From Paracoccaceae bacterium (GTDB lineage: Bacteria; Pseudomonadota; Alphaproteobacteria; Rhodobacterales; Rhodobacteraceae): a DNA stretch of 8,283 bases. Under the pieces are notes generated by a model. That model had not been told where the DNA came from. It did not search any database and was given only the letters and a program-made list of their open reading frames with translations. The stretch is from positions 1 to 8,283 of the forward strand of contig PXDM01000309.1 of the NCBI GenBank assembly GCA_003565055.1. Reading direction: 5' to 3'. The position numbers and the translations under genes are program-made. Numbering within the stretch: position 1 is the stretch's first letter; each line of letters begins with the position of its first letter. This document shows, in pieces, positions 6,979 to 8,283 of the stretch.

Positions 6979-8028
6979 TCACGGCAAAAGCAGCGATGCG
7001 TCACCATAGGAGAAGAAGCGGTATTTCTGCGCAATCGCGTGGGCATAGATCGCCTTGATCCGCGCGCGCCCCATCAGAGCCGAAACCAGCATCATCAGCG
7101 TCGATTTTGGCAGGTGGAAGTTGGTCATCAGCCCGTCTGCAAGCTGGAACCGGAAACCGGGCGCGATGAAAATATCGGTCTTGCCGGTCCAGGCCGCGAT
7201 CTGCCCCGGCCCGGTCGCGGCGGTCTCGATCAGGCGCAGCGCCGTGGTGCCCACGGGGATGATCCGCCCGCCTGCAGCCTGTGCCGCCATGATCTGCGCA
7301 GCCGCCTGATCGCTTACCTGCCCCCATTCGGCATGCATCTTGTGATCGCGCACATCATCGACCTTGACCGGCAGGAAGGTGCCTGCGCCGACATGCAGCG
7401 TCACCTCGGCGAATCCCACACCGCGCGCCCGCAGCGCTTCCATCAGGCCCGCATCGAAATGCAGCGAGGCCGTGGGCGCCGCCACCGCGCCCGGCGTCTG
7501 GGCGAAGACGGTCTGATAATCCTCGCGGTCCTGCGCATCAGCGGCGCGACGCCCGGCGATATAGGGCGGGAGGGGCATCTGACCGGCGGAATCGAGCGCC
7601 GCGTCAAAGGCGTCGCCCGTCAGGTTGAAGCGCAGCACCACATCTTCCGCGCCGCGCGTCGTCACGGTCGCGCGCAGATCGTCGGTGAAGAGGATCTCCT
7701 CCCCCTCGGCGAGTTTGCGCAAGGGCTTGGCGAGCGCGCGCCAAGCGCCATCGGGCTGCGGTTCGGTCAGGGTGATCTCGACCTTGGCGCTGACCCGGCC
7801 CTGCGCCGTGTCGCGCCATCGCGCGCCCGTCAGCCGCGCCGGGATCACCTTCGTCGTGTTGATCACCAAGAGATCGCCCGCGCGCAGGATCTCCGGCAGA
7901 TCCGCGACATGACGATCCGCGATGGCATCCCTCTGCGCCAGCAAAAGCCGCGCAGCCGGGCGCGGGCGCACGGGCCGCGTGGCGATCAGCGCCTCGGGCA
8001 GATCGAAATCGAACTCTGACAGTTTCAC
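6979..8028 (-). CDS. queA: S-adenosylmethionine:tRNA ribosyltransferase-isomerase
   Basis: QueA transfers and isomerises the ribosyl group of S-adenosylmethionine onto 7-aminomethyl-7-deazaguanine in the anticodon of tRNAs for Asp, Asn, His and Tyr, giving epoxyqueuosine, the penultimate step of queuosine synthesis. The 349-residue product carries the family landmarks from end to end: FDFDLPEALIA (6-16), DLLVINTTKVIPARL (52-66), MPLPPYI (151-157), YQTVFA and PGAVAAPTASLHF (171-191), VTLHVGAGTFLPVK (209-222), HKMHAEW (229-235), TDIFIAPGFRF (284-294), LMTNFHLPKSTLMMLVSALMG (300-320) and FFSYGDASLL (338-347). The start codon is GTG (8026-8028), chosen because KLSEFDFDLP is the canonical opening, AGAGG lies about nine bases ahead and no in-frame ATG is near. 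No other queuosine gene is in the window. It diverges from the peroxiredoxin gene. Confidence 0.98.
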   Translation of the reverse strand: MKLSEFDFDLPEALIATRPVRPRPAARLLLAQRDAIADRHVADLPEILRAGDLLVINTTKVIPARLTGARWRDTAQGRVSAKVEITLTEPQPDGAWRALAKPLRKLAEGEEILFTDDLRATVTTRGAEDVVLRFNLTGDAFDAALDSAGQMPLPPYIAGRRAADAQDREDYQTVFAQTPGAVAAPTASLHFDAGLMEALRARGVGFAEVTLHVGAGTFLPVKVDDVRDHKMHAEWGQVSDQAAAQIMAAQAAGGRIIPVGTTALRLIETAATGPGQIAAWTGKTDIFIAPGFRFQLADGLMTNFHLPKSTLMMLVSALMGRARIKAIYAHAIAQKYRFFSYGDASLLLP

Positions 8029-8128
8029 AGCGGGCGCCCTCTTGCAGATATCCCAAGCCTTCGGCCTTTAACTCGGGCCAGATGCCGCTACAACGGGGAT
8101 CAACGAAATGGTGAAAAGGATGACTTGC
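8029..8128. promoter_or_regulatory. Divergent promoter region between queA and the peroxiredoxin gene
   Basis: This 100-bp gap must hold the start signals of two divergently read genes. Visible are the ribosome site AGAGG before queA on the minus strand and AAAAGGA (8114-8120) before the peroxiredoxin on the plus strand. A short imperfect hairpin around aagccttcggcctt lies near 8050-8070. I cannot identify convincing -35 or -10 hexamers or a regulator site (for example a clear OxyR motif). Confidence 0.45.
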
Positions 8129-8283
8129 ATGGCTCAGATCGGCGAAATGGCCCCGGATTTCACCCTGCCCCGCGATGGCGGCGGCGATGTTACCCTCTCG
8201 GCACTCAAGCCCGCCAAGGTGGTGCTCTATTTCTACCCGCGCGACGACACCCCCGGTTGCACGACCGAGGCGCTGGAATTCAC
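8129..8283 (+). CDS. bcp: Thioredoxin-dependent peroxiredoxin (Bcp/PrxQ type), 3' part outside the window
   Basis: Peroxiredoxins of this group reduce hydrogen peroxide and organic hydroperoxides with a peroxidatic cysteine and are recycled by thioredoxin in the cytoplasm. Only 51 codons plus two bases are present, roughly a third of the usual 150-160 residues. They show IGEMAPDFTLP (4-14) and the catalytic loop YFYPRDDTPGCTTEALEF (34-51), with peroxidatic Cys44 in the T-P-G-C-T context. The position five residues on, where E. coli Bcp has its resolving Cys, is Leu49 here, so the enzyme may be of the one-Cys kind or resolve elsewhere in the missing part. I chose the ATG at 8129 because AAAAGGA ends eight bases before it; an in-frame ATG at 8120 overlaps that site and would add only MTC. 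It is read divergently from queA. Confidence 0.93.
   Translation, partial: MAQIGEMAPDFTLPRDGGGDVTLSALKPAKVVLYFYPRDDTPGCTTEALEF

Noticed and set aside
6895..8019. A 374-codon open frame on the plus strand opposite queA
   Set aside because: It mirrors queA, whose motifs are intact over the whole length. The antisense translation is Arg/His/Gln-rich with no recognisable domain, as expected for a shadow frame in GC-rich DNA.
1..8283. Search for a novel defence, mobile or biosynthetic system
   Set aside because: Every long stretch is explained by recognisable housekeeping or conserved genes. No direct-repeat array, transposase, integrase, toxin-antitoxin pair or unexplained cluster is visible.

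Overview
The window looks like ordinary chromosomal housekeeping DNA from a GC-rich alphaproteobacterium, most likely of the Rhodobacterales/Rhodobacteraceae. That placement rests on protein style (UvrA, QueA, a YcaD-type MFS carrier and DUF924 of the kind seen there), high GC, wobble positions rich in G and C, and a LexA-type half-site pair (GTTT-N7-GTTC) in front of uvrA. It is an inference from recalled family features, not from a search.

Layout: uvrA (minus strand, its last few dozen codons cut off by the left edge) is followed by a 212-bp divergent intergenic region holding the candidate SOS box and an AT-rich stretch. Next comes a small single-domain rhodanese on the plus strand. It converges on lpdA (dihydrolipoamide dehydrogenase, minus strand), and the 87-bp gap between them holds two back-to-back hairpins. 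Continuing right, all on the minus strand and separated by gaps of 83-116 bp, are a DUF924 protein, a YcaD-like MFS transporter and queA (tRNA queuosine synthesis). A divergent region of about 100 bp then leads to a thioredoxin-dependent peroxiredoxin of the Bcp/PrxQ type on the plus strand, cut by the right edge after 51 codons.

The genes do not form one pathway. uvrA serves nucleotide excision repair, lpdA serves 2-oxoacid dehydrogenase complexes, queA serves tRNA modification, and the rhodanese and peroxiredoxin fit general sulfur/redox housekeeping. The gaps between the minus-strand genes, each with its own candidate signals, argue for mostly independent transcription units. I see no mobile element, CRISPR array, phage gene, tRNA or rRNA, and no convincing undescribed system. 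The points worth a second look are regulatory sites (the uvrA SOS box, and AT-rich inverted repeats before lpdA and the MFS gene), residue-level oddities (a Cys-to-Ser change in the UvrA zinc finger 1, no resolving Cys at the usual place in the peroxiredoxin) and the DUF924 gene of unknown function.
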